Positions 8,944-17,625 of a stretch of 64,000 bases of DNA are shown here, piece after piece; within the stretch, counting starts at the first letter, position 1, and every line of letters starts with the position of its first letter. The stretch comes from Virgisporangium aurantiacum (GTDB lineage: Bacteria; Actinomycetota; Actinomycetes; Mycobacteriales; Micromonosporaceae). The notes beneath the pieces were generated by a model. It was not told where the DNA came from. It made no database searches and saw only the letters and a program-made list of their open reading frames with translations. The DNA lies in NCBI RefSeq assembly GCF_016863635.1, contig NZ_BOPG01000037.1:124001-188000 (forward strand), written 5' to 3'. The translations under genes and the position numbers were made by a program.

Positions 8944-9914
8944 GCCACCGCCATGTGGGTGACTCGGGCCTCGTCGTATCGGAACTCGCGATCGGCGCGG
9001 CGCCGTTCGGCAAGGGCAACCGCGTTCCGGACGGGCAGCGGGGCGTCGACGCGATCGTCCACCGCGCGCTCGACCTCGGCGTGACGCTCTTCGACACCGC
9101 CGACGTCTACGGCGACGTGCCGGGCGCGAGCGAGGAACTGCTCGGCCGGGCGCTCGCGGGCCGCCGCGCGGAGGCCGTGATCTCCACCAAGTTCGGCGGC
9201 GATCTGCGTGGTGCCAACGGGCCCGACTGGGGCGCCCGCGGCTCGCGCCGGTACATCCGGCGCGCGGTGGAGGCGTCGTTGCGGCGGCTCGGCACCGACT
9301 GGATCGACCTGTACCAGCTCCACCTGCCCGACCCGCGCACGCCGATCGAGGAGACACTGTCCACACTGGACGATCTGGTGCGCGAGGGGAAGATCCGGTA
9401 CGCCGGCAGCTCCAACGTCGACGCGTGGCGGGTGGCCGACGCACACCACGTGGCGCGCGGTCGCGGTCTGCGGGGGTTCGTGTCGGTGCAGCACGAGTAC
9501 AACCTGCTGTGGCGCAGGCCGGAGGAGGAACTGCTGCCCGCGGTGCGGGCGTACGGGCTGGGGCTGCTGGCCTACTTCCCGCTGCAGAACGGGCTGCTCA
9601 CCGGCAAGTACACGCGGACGGCCGCACCGGCCGACGGCAAGGTGACGCGGTTCAAGCCGCACCTCCTGGACGAGGCGCCGTGGGACGAGCTGGAGTCGTT
9701 CGCGGCGTACGCCGACGCCAACGGGGTCTGCGGCGTGCACCTGGCGTACGGCTGGCTGCTCGCCCAGCCGGGCGTGGCCTCGCTCGTCACCGGCGTCACG
9801 AGCGTCGCGCAGTTGGAGGCGAACGTGGCGGCGGCGCGCTGGCGTCCCGACGCGGAGCAGTTGGCGACGATCGGCAAGCTCTTCGCGTCCCGGATCAGCG
9901 GCCGGCGCAGGTAG
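8940..9914 (+). CDS. Aldo/keto reductase
   Basis: 324 residues from the GTG at 8940, translationally coupled to the quinone reductase by a 4-bp overlap. TIM-barrel AKR motifs: the Asp/Tyr pair in LFDTADVYGDVPGASE, the lysine in STKFGGD and the histidine in IDLYQLHLPDPRTPIEETL. Together these form the catalytic tetrad. GSSNVDAWRV and the C-terminal LVTGVTSVAQLEANV cofactor-binding segment complete the fold. The enzyme reduces aldehydes or ketones with NADPH. The substrate is unknown; pairing with a quinone/enone reductase suggests carbonyl detoxification. Confidence 0.9.
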   Translation: MSHRHVGDSGLVVSELAIGAAPFGKGNRVPDGQRGVDAIVHRALDLGVTLFDTADVYGDVPGASEELLGRALAGRRAEAVISTKFGGDLRGANGPDWGARGSRRYIRRAVEASLRRLGTDWIDLYQLHLPDPRTPIEETLSTLDDLVREGKIRYAGSSNVDAWRVADAHHVARGRGLRGFVSVQHEYNLLWRRPEEELLPAVRAYGLGLLAYFPLQNGLLTGKYTRTAAPADGKVTRFKPHLLDEAPWDELESFAAYADANGVCGVHLAYGWLLAQPGVASLVTGVTSVAQLEANVAAARWRPDAEQLATIGKLFASRISGRRR

Positions 9915-9928
9915 TCCTTTTTTCGTAC

Positions 9929-9951
9929 CCAAATTCCTAGTAAAATGATCG
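9929..9951 (+). promoter_or_regulatory. AT-rich promoter/operator before the sulfonate-type ABC operon
   Basis: Contains CCAAATTCCTA at 9929-9939, identical in reverse orientation to 22103-22113, and CTAGT-N5-GATCG at 9937-9951, a weak member of the CTAnn-N5-GAT/TAG dyad seen before other sulfur genes. TAAAAT at 9941-9946 could be a -10 box. The ATG of the lipoprotein gene is at 9959. Confidence 0.45.
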
Positions 9952-9958
9952 GAGAGCA

Positions 9959-11023
9959 ATGAGATTCAGGGCTGTTCTGCTGACGTTGGGGCTCGCGACG
10001 GCGCTCGCCGGCTGCGGTCTCGACGACACCGAACCGGGCAGCGGACCCGGCGGCGAGGGCCGCGACAAGGTGCTCATCGGCACCTCCGGCGACTCCGCCG
10101 GAACGCAGCTCGCGTACAACATCGCGCGGGCCGAGAAGTACTACGACGCCGAGGGCGTCGAGATCGAGGAGGTACAGGTCAACGGCGCGCCGCTGATCCT
10201 GCAGGCGCTCATCAACGACCAGGCCAACGTCGGGTTCCTCTCGCTGTCGACCGCGTTGCAGGGGCGCGAGCACGGCAAGAACATCAAGCTCGGCGCGGCG
10301 GTGCAGATCACCAACGACTGGACGCCGATCATCTCGCTGGCGTACCTGAAGAAGAAGGGCATCGACCCGGCGGCGTTCGTCAAGCTGCCGGTGAAGGAGC
10401 GGCTGGCCCAGATCAAGGGCAGCGTCTGGGCGGTGAACGCGGCGGGCGGGCTGTACGAGCGGGCCACCGTCTACCTCGTCGACCACTACGGGCTCGACCC
10501 GGAGCGGGACATCGAGATCATCCCGCTCGACCAGGTGAGCCAGGTCGCCGGCGTCAAGGACGGGTCGGTGAACGTCTGGCTGGCCAGCCCACCGAACAAC
10601 AAGCTGCTCGTCGAGCAGGGCCACGCGGTCGAGCTGGTGACGCACGACGAGATCGTGAAGGAACTGCCGCTGGTCGCCAACGCGCGGTCGGCCGAGACGA
10701 TCATCAACGACGACTGGGCGAAGAAGAACAGCGACGTCGCCAAGCGGTTCTTCCGGGCGTACCAGCGCGGTGCGGACTTCGTGGTGGCGCACACCGTCGA
10801 GGAGATCATCGCGTCGCTGAAGAAGGTCTACCCGGACCTGTCCGGTGACCGGCTGAGCGCGATCGTGCGGGCGAACAAGGAGAACACGCCGAAGGACAGC
10901 CGGCACCCGACCGAGGCGATCCAGGCGCAGATCGAGTTCGCGTTGGCGAGCAAGAACATCAAGAAGTCGTTCACGGTCGACGAGGCGTACACCGACGCCT
11001 ACCTGCCGGCGGCGAAGTCATGA
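9959..11023 (+). CDS. ABC transporter substrate-binding lipoprotein, SsuA/NMT1 type
   Basis: 354 residues. A signal peptide with lipobox LAGC marks it as a surface lipoprotein in the cell envelope. The mature part has the NMT1/SsuA-like periplasmic-binding fold (DSAGTQLAYNIARAEKYY, QALINDQANVGFLS, VNVWLASPPNNK). Such proteins capture sulfonates, taurine or related organosulfur and nitrogen compounds. It begins a five-gene operon (binding protein, permease, ATPase, monooxygenase, rhodanese), each start overlapping the previous stop. The adjacent flavin monooxygenase and rhodanese argue for an organosulfur ligand. A GGAGAG site precedes the ATG. Confidence 0.87.
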   Translation: MRFRAVLLTLGLATALAGCGLDDTEPGSGPGGEGRDKVLIGTSGDSAGTQLAYNIARAEKYYDAEGVEIEEVQVNGAPLILQALINDQANVGFLSLSTALQGREHGKNIKLGAAVQITNDWTPIISLAYLKKKGIDPAAFVKLPVKERLAQIKGSVWAVNAAGGLYERATVYLVDHYGLDPERDIEIIPLDQVSQVAGVKDGSVNVWLASPPNNKLLVEQGHAVELVTHDEIVKELPLVANARSAETIINDDWAKKNSDVAKRFFRAYQRGADFVVAHTVEEIIASLKKVYPDLSGDRLSAIVRANKENTPKDSRHPTEAIQAQIEFALASKNIKKSFTVDEAYTDAYLPAAKS

Positions 11024-11841
11024 GTGCGCTGAGCACAGAGCTGGACCAGGTTCCCAAGCCGGCGCGCCGGGTGGGCGGTTCGGCCGCGCTCGTCCGGACG
11101 GCGCAGCACGTCGCGGTGGTACTCGCGTTCCTGGCGGCGTGGCAGTTCCTCTCCGGCCGGTACGTGGACCCGTTGCTCATCACCGATCCGGTGTCGGTGG
11201 GCCGGCAGCTGTGGGAGTGGGTGGAGAACGGGCGGCTGCTGTTCCACCTCTCGTTCACCGTGCAGGCGTTGGTGATCGGGTTCGTCGCCGGGTCGCTGGC
11301 GGCGTTCGTGCTCGCGGTGGCGTTCACCGAACTGCCCCGGCTGGGCCGGTTCACCGAGACGTACATCATCGCGTTCAACGCGATCCCGAACATCGCCCTG
11401 GTACCGATCTTCATCGTGTGGTTCGGGTTCGGTATCGAGACGAAGATCCTGATGGGCTACCTGACCGCGTCGTTCATCGTCTTCATCGCGGCGTTCCAGG
11501 GCCTGCGCAACACCGAGGCCCGGTACCTGGAACTGGCCCGCATCTTCGAGGCGACGAAGCTGCAGACGCTGCTGAAGATCCGGCTGTGGGCGGCGCTGCC
11601 GTTCCTCGCGTCGGCGTTCAAGATGGCGCTGCCGAAGACCGCACTGGCCGTGGTGATCGCGGAGTTCCTGGGCTCCAACCGGGGCGTGGGCTATCTCGTG
11701 GTACGGGCCAGCAACCTGCTCGACATCCCGGCGCTGTTCGCCGCCGTGGTGGTGCTGACCGTTCTGGTGCAGGCGCTGTCGTTGATCGCGGCGTTCGTGG
11801 AGTCGCGGTTGTTGCGCTGGATTCCCAAGGAGAAGCGATGA
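11020..11841 (+). CDS. ABC transporter permease, SsuC type
   Basis: 273 residues with about six membrane helices and the binding-protein-dependent transport inner membrane domain. The EAA-loop region is visible near RYLELARIFEATKLQTLLKIRLWAALP (split across lines of helix and loop) before the last helices. It forms the channel of the importer with the flanking lipoprotein and ATPase, presumably as a homodimer. The ATG overlaps the stop of the lipoprotein gene (ATGA), indicating translational coupling. Strength of the sulfonate assignment comes from the neighbours, not from this protein alone. Confidence 0.88.
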   Translation: MSALSTELDQVPKPARRVGGSAALVRTAQHVAVVLAFLAAWQFLSGRYVDPLLITDPVSVGRQLWEWVENGRLLFHLSFTVQALVIGFVAGSLAAFVLAVAFTELPRLGRFTETYIIAFNAIPNIALVPIFIVWFGFGIETKILMGYLTASFIVFIAAFQGLRNTEARYLELARIFEATKLQTLLKIRLWAALPFLASAFKMALPKTALAVVIAEFLGSNRGVGYLVVRASNLLDIPALFAAVVVLTVLVQALSLIAAFVESRLLRWIPKEKR

Positions 11842-12635
11842 CCGCGACGACGCTCGACACGCGCCCCACCACCGGCGGCCGGATCGTCGTCGAGAACCTG
11901 ACCCACGCGTTCGACGACCTCGAGGTGCTGCACGACTTCACCCTGGACATCGCGCCCGGAGAGTTCGTCTCGTTCGTCGGCAAGAGCGGATGCGGCAAGT
12001 CGACGCTGCTGAACATCCTCGCCGGGCTGCTGACCCCGACGTCCGGGAAGGTGGAGATCAGCCGGGCCGAGGTCGCGTCGAAGCTGCCGCGCCGCGCGTA
12101 CATCACGCAGGACGACCGGCTGCTGCCGTGGCGTACCGCGGTGCAGAACGTGGCGCTGCCGTTGGAGTTGCACGGCGTCGGCAAGCGCGACCGGCTCGCC
12201 CGCGCGCACGATCTCCTCGACCGCGTGGGGCTGGCCGACTTCGCCCGCCGCCGGCCGAGCGAACTGTCCGGCGGCATGCGCCAGCGGGTGTCGATCGCGC
12301 AGGCGCTCGTGTACGGGCCGGCGGTGCTGTTGATGGACGAACCGTTCGGCGCCCTCGACGCGTGGACCCGCGAGTCGCTGCACGAACTGCTGCTCGGCGT
12401 GCAGGCCGAGTTGGGCACCACGACGGTGCTCGTCACGCACGACGTCGTCGAGGCGCTGGCCCTCTCCGACCGGGTCGTCACGCTGGCGCCACGGCCGGGA
12501 CGGTTGCTGGGCGAGTACGTGCTCCCCGCGTCACCCCGACCCCGGACCCACCGCGACCTTCAGCGCGGCGAGTTCGCCGACCTCCACGACCGCATCCGCA
12601 CCGATCTCGGCTTTCACAGTGAGGACCGACCATGA
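11838..12635 (+). CDS. ABC transporter ATP-binding protein, SsuB type
   Basis: 265 residues from the ATG at 11838, which overlaps the permease stop. Walker A is GKSGCGKST (residues 48-56), the Q-loop is near YITQDDRLLPW, the ABC signature LSGGMRQR, Walker B LLMDEPFGALD and the switch histidine is in LVTHDVVEAL. The QDDRLLPW segment is typical of the nitrate/sulfonate/taurine ATPase group. It powers uptake through the preceding permease. The next gene, a monooxygenase, starts within its stop codon. Confidence 0.92.
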   Translation: MTATTLDTRPTTGGRIVVENLTHAFDDLEVLHDFTLDIAPGEFVSFVGKSGCGKSTLLNILAGLLTPTSGKVEISRAEVASKLPRRAYITQDDRLLPWRTAVQNVALPLELHGVGKRDRLARAHDLLDRVGLADFARRRPSELSGGMRQRVSIAQALVYGPAVLLMDEPFGALDAWTRESLHELLLGVQAELGTTTVLVTHDVVEALALSDRVVTLAPRPGRLLGEYVLPASPRPRTHRDLQRGEFADLHDRIRTDLGFHSEDRP

Positions 12636-13975
12636 CTCAACGCAGGCAGGTGAAACTCGGATTCTCCATCTGGGCGTCCGGGATCCACCCGGCCGGATGG
12701 CGGCTGCCGGAGGCCAACGCGCACGGCACGTTCGACCCCGACTTCATCCGCGACACCGCCCGGGCGGCCGAGCGCGGCAAGCTCGACTTCTACTTCATCG
12801 GCGACCGCGTGGTCGGCCTGCCCTCGTCGCAGTACGAGGCGCCGAACGAGGTGCTGCGCCCGGAAGCGTTGACGCTGGCGGCTTTCGTGGCCGCGGCGAC
12901 GAGCCGGATCGGGATCGTGACGACCGTCAACACGACGTACGCCGACCCGTACACGGTGGCCCGCGCGACCGCGGAGGTCGACCACCTGAGCCGGGGCCGG
13001 CTGGCGTGGAACATCGTCACCGGCAAGAACGAGGAGGCGGCCGGCAACTTCGGGCGCGACGAACACTGGAGCGCCGACAAGCGCTACGAGTGGACGAGCG
13101 AGTTCGTCGAGGTGACCCGCGGGCTGTGGGACAGCTGGGAGGACGACGCGCTCGTCGCCGACAAGGCGCGCGGGCAGTTCATCGACGAGGCGAAGGTGCA
13201 CGCGCTGAACTACCGGGGCCGGTACTTCTCGGTCAACGGGCCGTTGAACATCGCGCGGCCGCCGCAGGGGCACGTGCCGATCCTGCACGCCGGATCGTCG
13301 GAGGAGTCGCACGAGTTCGGCGCGAAGTACGCCGACATCCGCTTCATCCTGTTGCAGGACACGGCGAAGGCGAAGCAGTACTACGCCGAGACCAAGGCGC
13401 GCCTGGCGAACCACGGCCGCACCGAGGACCAGCCGTTCGTGGCCGGGCTTCCGGTGTACGTCGCCGGCACGGCGCGGGAGGCGCACGCGAAGTTCCGTCA
13501 GATCCAGCACCTGACGGTGCTGGAGGCGTCGCTGGCACCGCTCGGGGCGGCGCTCGGCGTCGACCTGACCGGGCACCGGTTGGACACCCCGATCTCCGAT
13601 GTCGAGTCGCTGTCGGGCCTCGACGGCCGCGCGGCGTTGATCCTCGACCGGGCGCGGCACGCCTACGACGACGAGTCGCCCACGCTGGAGGAGGTGGCGC
13701 TGTTCCTCAAGCGCACGCACGGAAAGCAGGTCGCGGTCGGCGACGGCAGGCAGGTCGCGGACTACATCGAGGAGCAGTTCGAGGAGCGCACCACCGACGG
13801 GTTCATCCTCTTCCCGCCGTACCTGCCCGGTCCGCTGGACGCGTTCGTCGACCTGGTGGTCCCGGAACTCCAGCGCCGCGGCCTGTTCCGCACGGAGTAC
13901 GGGTCGGAGCGGACGTTCCGCGAGTTCTTCGGCCTGTCCAAGCCCGCCAACCAGTTCGTGGGGAGCGCGCGATGA
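12632..13975 (+). CDS. FMN-dependent monooxygenase, NtaA/DmoA/SnaA family
   Basis: 447 residues, a bacterial-luciferase TIM-barrel flavin monooxygenase. Diagnostic segments are LGFSIWASGIHPAGWR at the N-terminus, AAERGKLDFYFIGDR, HLSRGRLAWNIVTGKNEEAAGNFG and QGHVPILHAGSSEESHEF. The family uses FMNH2 and O2 to cleave C-S or C-N bonds in substrates such as nitrilotriacetate, dimethyl sulfide or sulfonates. Fourth gene of the importer operon; the two flavin reductase genes at 14.8-15.8 kb can supply FMNH2. The exact substrate is not decidable from sequence. Confidence 0.88.
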   Translation: MTQRRQVKLGFSIWASGIHPAGWRLPEANAHGTFDPDFIRDTARAAERGKLDFYFIGDRVVGLPSSQYEAPNEVLRPEALTLAAFVAAATSRIGIVTTVNTTYADPYTVARATAEVDHLSRGRLAWNIVTGKNEEAAGNFGRDEHWSADKRYEWTSEFVEVTRGLWDSWEDDALVADKARGQFIDEAKVHALNYRGRYFSVNGPLNIARPPQGHVPILHAGSSEESHEFGAKYADIRFILLQDTAKAKQYYAETKARLANHGRTEDQPFVAGLPVYVAGTAREAHAKFRQIQHLTVLEASLAPLGAALGVDLTGHRLDTPISDVESLSGLDGRAALILDRARHAYDDESPTLEEVALFLKRTHGKQVAVGDGRQVADYIEEQFEERTTDGFILFPPYLPGPLDAFVDLVVPELQRRGLFRTEYGSERTFREFFGLSKPANQFVGSAR

Positions 13976-14781
13976 GCCGATCCGAACACTTCGTGTCCGC
14001 CGTCGATCTCGCGGCGCTGCTGGCCGGTCCGCGGCCACCGGTCCTGTTGGACGTCCGGGAGGCGCCGGGCTCCGTCGGCCACCTACCGGGCGCGGTGTAC
14101 GTCGACCTGCCGACGCAACTGGCCGGGCCGCCGTCGGGGTACAGCGGACGGCGCCCGCTGCCCGGGATCGCCGACCTGCAGTGGCTGGCGCGGTCGTGGG
14201 GGATCGACGACGGCGACGCGGTGGTCGTCTACGACGATGTTGCCGGAACGAAGGCGGGCCGGGCGTACTGGGTGCTGCGCTGGGCCGGGATCGCCGACGT
14301 GCGCGTCCTCGACGGCGGCCTGGGTGCGTGGACCGCCGCGGGGCTTCCGCTGAGCACGGCGGCGTCGGCGCCGTCGCCGGGCGGCGTGACGCTCACCGCC
14401 GGTCACCTCGCGGAGTTGACCGCCGACCAGGCGGCGGAGTACGCGGCGGCCGGCCGGCTGTTCGACGCCCGGGGCGCGGCGCAGTTCGCGGCCGGCCACA
14501 TCCCCGGTGCGGTCTCGGCGCCGACCCGCGACAGCCTCGACGCCGCCGGCCTGCTGCTCGACGAGACCGCCCTACGGGAGCGGTTCGCCGCCCTGGGCGT
14601 CGACGGATCGCAACCGGTGGGCCTGTACTGCGGCGGCGGGGTGGCCGCGGCGCACGCGGTGGCGGTGCTGCGCTCGGTGGGGCTCGACGCGGCGCTGTTC
14701 GTCGGGTCGTTCTCGGCGTGGTCGTCCGACCCCGACCGGCCGGTGGCAACCGGGGTGACCGACGTCGCAGTGGTGCCCTAA
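13972..14781 (+). CDS. Sulfurtransferase, two rhodanese domains
   Basis: 269 residues with tandem rhodanese domains of the thiosulfate/3-mercaptopyruvate sulfurtransferase family. The N-terminal inactive domain begins at PPVLLDVREAPG, with YDDVAGTKAGRAYWVLRW and VLDGGLGAW. The C-terminal domain has FDARGAAQFAAGHIPGA and the active-site loop LYCGGGVAAAH, with the persulfide-forming cysteine at about residue 220. The loop is CGGGV rather than the usual CGSGV or CGTGV. It moves sulfane sulfur between thiosulfate or mercaptopyruvate and acceptors such as cyanide or thiols. Last gene of the ABC/monooxygenase operon, joined by an ATGA overlap. Confidence 0.9.
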   Translation: MSRSEHFVSAVDLAALLAGPRPPVLLDVREAPGSVGHLPGAVYVDLPTQLAGPPSGYSGRRPLPGIADLQWLARSWGIDDGDAVVVYDDVAGTKAGRAYWVLRWAGIADVRVLDGGLGAWTAAGLPLSTAASAPSPGGVTLTAGHLAELTADQAAEYAAAGRLFDARGAAQFAAGHIPGAVSAPTRDSLDAAGLLLDETALRERFAALGVDGSQPVGLYCGGGVAAAHAVAVLRSVGLDAALFVGSFSAWSSDPDRPVATGVTDVAVVP

Positions 14782-14783
14782 AA

Positions 14784-14800
14784 CCTATTCCTGAAGTAGG
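14784..14800. promoter_or_regulatory. Dyad CCTATT-N5-AGTAGG before the flavin reductase operon
   Basis: A 17-bp imperfect dyad just after the rhodanese stop and 36 bp before the flavin reductase ATG. It shares the 5-5-5 layout CTATY-N5-RRTAG with sites at 22091-22105 and 25668-25682. TAGGAT at its right edge could double as a -10 element, making this a likely operator over the promoter. Confidence 0.5.
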
Positions 14801-14835
14801 ATATGACAAGTGCTTCCGCAGGCAGGGGACCCGGC

Positions 14836-15348
14836 ATGACAGTGCAATCCGAGGATCTAGCTACGGTGGATGAGCTCGCGTTCCGGCGCCTGATGGGCAG
14901 GCACGCCGCCGGCGTGGTGGTGGTGACCGTCGCCGGCGACCCGCCGGCCGGGTTCACCGCGACGTCGTTCACGTCGGTGTCGTTGCGCCCGCCGCTGGTG
15001 TCGTTCTGCCTCGACCGCAAGGCGTCGAGCTGGCCGGCGGTGGCCCGCGCGCGCACCGTCGCGGTGCACGTCCTGTCCGACCGGCAGGAACGGGTCGCGC
15101 GCACGTTCGCCACGAGCGGCATCGACCGGTTCGCCGCCCACGCCGACTGGCAGTCCGGCCCCGACGGCGTACCGTTGCTCGGCGGCGTGGCGGCCCACCT
15201 CGTATGCCGCGTGGTACAACGGGTTCCGGCCGGCGACCACTCCATCGTGCTGGCGACACCGGTCATCGGCGCACACGGCGACGAGAACGCCGCCCCGCTG
15301 CTGTACCAGGCGGGCGGATACGGCTACCTGCACCGGGAGATCGCATGA
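14836..15348 (+). CDS. Flavin reductase-like FMN-binding protein
   Basis: 170 residues from the ATG at 14836, which has GGGGAC upstream. An in-frame ATG at 14803 lies in the presumed promoter. The split-barrel flavin reductase domain shows MGRHAAGVVVVTVAGDPPAGFTA (given in two parts, binding FMN), SLRPPLVSFCLDRKASSW and a C-terminal LLYQAGGYGYL. It reduces FMN with NAD(P)H and hands FMNH2 to the luciferase-like monooxygenases encoded on both sides. First gene of a two-gene unit with its own dyad-containing promoter. Confidence 0.88.
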   Translation: MTVQSEDLATVDELAFRRLMGRHAAGVVVVTVAGDPPAGFTATSFTSVSLRPPLVSFCLDRKASSWPAVARARTVAVHVLSDRQERVARTFATSGIDRFAAHADWQSGPDGVPLLGGVAAHLVCRVVQRVPAGDHSIVLATPVIGAHGDENAAPLLYQAGGYGYLHREIA

Positions 15349-15809
15349 CTGTCGTTGTCGTATCGGGTCACCCGCGGCTCGGGTCGCGCACGGCCGGCCT
15401 CGCGGAGGAGGTCGGCCGGGCACTCGCCGGGGGCTCGGAACCCGAGGTCATCCACGTCTCCCGGCTGGGCGCAGGCCTGCTCGCCGGCGACGCGCCCGCC
15501 ACGGTCGACGCGCTCGACCGCATCCGCAAGGCCGACCTGCTGGTGGTGGCGACCCCGACGTACAAGGGCGCCTACACGGGTCTGCTGAAGGTGCTGTTCG
15601 ACCACCTGCCCGCGCGCGCCCTCGACGGGATCGACGCCGTCACCGTCGTCACGGCGGGAATCCAACCACAGGCCGACGCGGCGGAGGGCCACCTGCGCGA
15701 CCTGCTCGGCGAACTCGGCGCGCGCATCCCGCGTCCCGGATTGACCGTGGTGGAAAAGGACCTCGACAGCGCCGCGGACATCGCCGCGCGATACGCCGCC
15801 GCGGGTTAG
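15345..15809 (+). CDS. NADPH-dependent FMN reductase, SsuE/MsuE-like
   Basis: 154 residues from the ATG at 15345 (4-bp overlap with the flavin reductase gene). Flavodoxin-like fold: VVVVSGHPRLGSRTAGLA is the phosphate-binding loop for FMN, and VVATPTYKGAYTGLLKVLFD is the classic segment of SsuE-type reductases that stacks against the isoalloxazine ring. It supplies reduced FMN to the sulfonate monooxygenases. Having two unrelated flavin reductases back to back suits the five monooxygenases in the island. The 3' end overlaps the convergent HAD gene by 4 bp. Confidence 0.9.
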   Translation: MTVVVVSGHPRLGSRTAGLAEEVGRALAGGSEPEVIHVSRLGAGLLAGDAPATVDALDRIRKADLLVVATPTYKGAYTGLLKVLFDHLPARALDGIDAVTVVTAGIQPQADAAEGHLRDLLGELGARIPRPGLTVVEKDLDSAADIAARYAAAG

Positions 15810-16465
15810 CCCGCGAGGGCGAGTGCGTGGTGCAGGCCGCGCGTGCGGCGGGGAGTGAGCACCGGCGGTAGCACCAGCGCGGTGATTCCGGCGGCGACCG
15901 CGCCGCCGTCGCCGGCCGGATGGTCACCGACCATGAGCGTGCGGGCCGGGTCGGCGGCGAGCGCCCCGACGGCGATGCGCCAGATCTCGGGATCGGGTTT
16001 CACGCGGCCGACCTCGTACGACACGGTGAACCCGTCGACCAGCCCGTCGAGCCCGTGCCGGGCGAAGATCGGCCTGATGTCGCAACCGAAGTTGCTCACG
16101 ACGCCGACGCGGATCCCGCGCCCGCGCAGGGTTTCCAGGGTCTCACGGACGTCGATGTACGGCTCGTAGCTGGTGAGGTACCGCTCGAACAGCGCCGCCG
16201 CGAACTCCGGCTCGACGCCCGGCAACCCCGTCAGGAGAGCCAGGATCGCCGCGTCGTGGACGGTCGGGTCGAGGTCGCGGCCGATGTGCGCGGGATCCAG
16301 TGCGGTGACGGCAAGCTGACGCGTGAACTCGGTGACGAGCCGGGTCGGCTCGCCGTCGGAGAGCGGCCGTCCGATCGACGCCGCCGCACCGCCCATCCAG
16401 CTCTCGGGATCCTTGGCGAACAGCGTCCACGCGAAGTCGAACAGGACGGTCGTGAAGGTCGGCAT
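15806..16465 (-). CDS. HAD-superfamily hydrolase
   Basis: 219 residues. Motif I is VLFDFAWTLF: the nucleophile Asp is present, but the second Asp of the usual DxDGT is Ala, as in some dehalogenase-like or divergent members, so phosphatase activity is uncertain. Motif II is GVVSNFG, motif III is the lysine in GRVKPDPEIW, and motif IV is LMVGDHPAGDG. It starts 2 bp after the stop of the upstream luciferase-like gene, so it is the last gene of the minus-strand six-gene operon. The substrate is unknown. Confidence 0.8.
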   Translation of the reverse strand: MPTFTTVLFDFAWTLFAKDPESWMGGAAASIGRPLSDGEPTRLVTEFTRQLAVTALDPAHIGRDLDPTVHDAAILALLTGLPGVEPEFAAALFERYLTSYEPYIDVRETLETLRGRGIRVGVVSNFGCDIRPIFARHGLDGLVDGFTVSYEVGRVKPDPEIWRIAVGALAADPARTLMVGDHPAGDGGAVAAGITALVLPPVLTPRRTRGLHHALALAG

Positions 16466-16467
16466 CC

Positions 16468-17625
16468 CTAGGACGTTACCCATTCCTCCGCGAGAAGGTC
16501 GAAGGACCGCACACGATCGGTGTGGTCGTGCGTGATCGTGGTGACGAGCAACTCGTCGGCGTCGGTGGCGTCGCGCAGGACGCGGAGCTGGTCGGCGACG
16601 CGGTCCGGGGTGCCGACGAACTGGGTGTCGACGCGGTCGGCGACGAGCTGCCGGTCGTCGTCGGTCCACTCGTGGGCGGCGGCCTCCACGGCCGACGGGA
16701 ACGGGATCGCGCCGTGGCCGGTGCGGATGCTGCGCACCCACAACCCGTACGGTGCCGCGAGTTCGGCCGCCGTCGAGTCGGTCGCGGCGACCACGACGTC
16801 GGCGGAGACGAGCACGTGCGGCTTGTCGAGCCGCGCCGACGGCTTGAACGCGGCCCGATACGCCTCGACCGCCTCCAGCACCGCCGACGGCGCCACGTGG
16901 TAGTTCGCCGCGAACGGCAGGCCGCGTTCGCCGGCCACCTGCGCGCTCTGCCCGCCGCTGCTGCCGAGGATCCACAGGTCGAGGTCGGCACCCTCGCCGG
17001 GGACGGCGTGCGCGTCGAGGCCGTCGGCCGACACGTAGGTTCCGGCGAGCAGCGCGATGATGTCGTCGACCTGATCGGCGAAGTCGGGGCTCTCCGCACC
17101 GGGCTGCTGGAGCAGCGACGCGTACAGCGCGAACTTCGGCGACGCGAGCAGCTTCGAGAACGAGAACGGTGCCGGGATCAGCAGGCCGTTGTCGGTGCGG
17201 AAGGCCTCCTCCTTCGGCGGAGCGGCCGTGTTGAGCTCCTTGACGGCCTCCGCGCGGCGCTGGCCGCTGCGTCCCAGCCCGAGGTCGATGCGGCCGGGGT
17301 GCAGCGCGTCGATGGTGCCGAACTGTTCCACCACCGCGATCGCCGTCTGGTGTCCCAACTGGACGGCGCCCGAGCCCACCCGGATCCGCTGGGTAGCGGC
17401 TGCGACCAGTGCGATCAGCACCGCCGGCGAGGAACTGGCCACGCCCGGGGTGAAGTGGTGCTCGGCCAGCCAGTAGCGGTGGTAGCCGGCGGCTTCGGCC
17501 CGGACCGCCAGATCGATGGTCTCGCGGATCGCCTTGGCCGCGGTGTTGCCCGTCGCCTCTTTCGGCGACAAGCCGGCAACGGACTTCACCGGTGCGAGGT
17601 CCAGAATGGACAGTGGCGTCGTCAT
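16468..17625 (-). CDS. Luciferase-like (LLM) flavin oxidoreductase, MsnO8 type
   Basis: 385 residues. Starts MTTPLSILDLAPV and continues with AAGYHRYWLAEHH, typical of the MsnO8/YhbW luciferase-like subgroup; IRVGSGAVQLGHQTAIAVVEQFGTIDAL (read in pieces) and GRIDLGLGRSGQ are the F420/FMN-barrel strands. LWILGSSGGQSAQVAGE forms the cofactor phosphate region. Members are FMN-dependent monooxygenases of unknown substrate. Its start overlaps the stop of the upstream gene (ATGA). Within this operon it is the most distant of the four LLM enzymes and was not produced by recent duplication. Confidence 0.85.
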   Translation of the reverse strand: MTTPLSILDLAPVKSVAGLSPKEATGNTAAKAIRETIDLAVRAEAAGYHRYWLAEHHFTPGVASSSPAVLIALVAAATQRIRVGSGAVQLGHQTAIAVVEQFGTIDALHPGRIDLGLGRSGQRRAEAVKELNTAAPPKEEAFRTDNGLLIPAPFSFSKLLASPKFALYASLLQQPGAESPDFADQVDDIIALLAGTYVSADGLDAHAVPGEGADLDLWILGSSGGQSAQVAGERGLPFAANYHVAPSAVLEAVEAYRAAFKPSARLDKPHVLVSADVVVAATDSTAAELAAPYGLWVRSIRTGHGAIPFPSAVEAAAHEWTDDDRQLVADRVDTQFVGTPDRVADQLRVLRDATDADELLVTTITHDHTDRVRSFDLLAEEWVTS

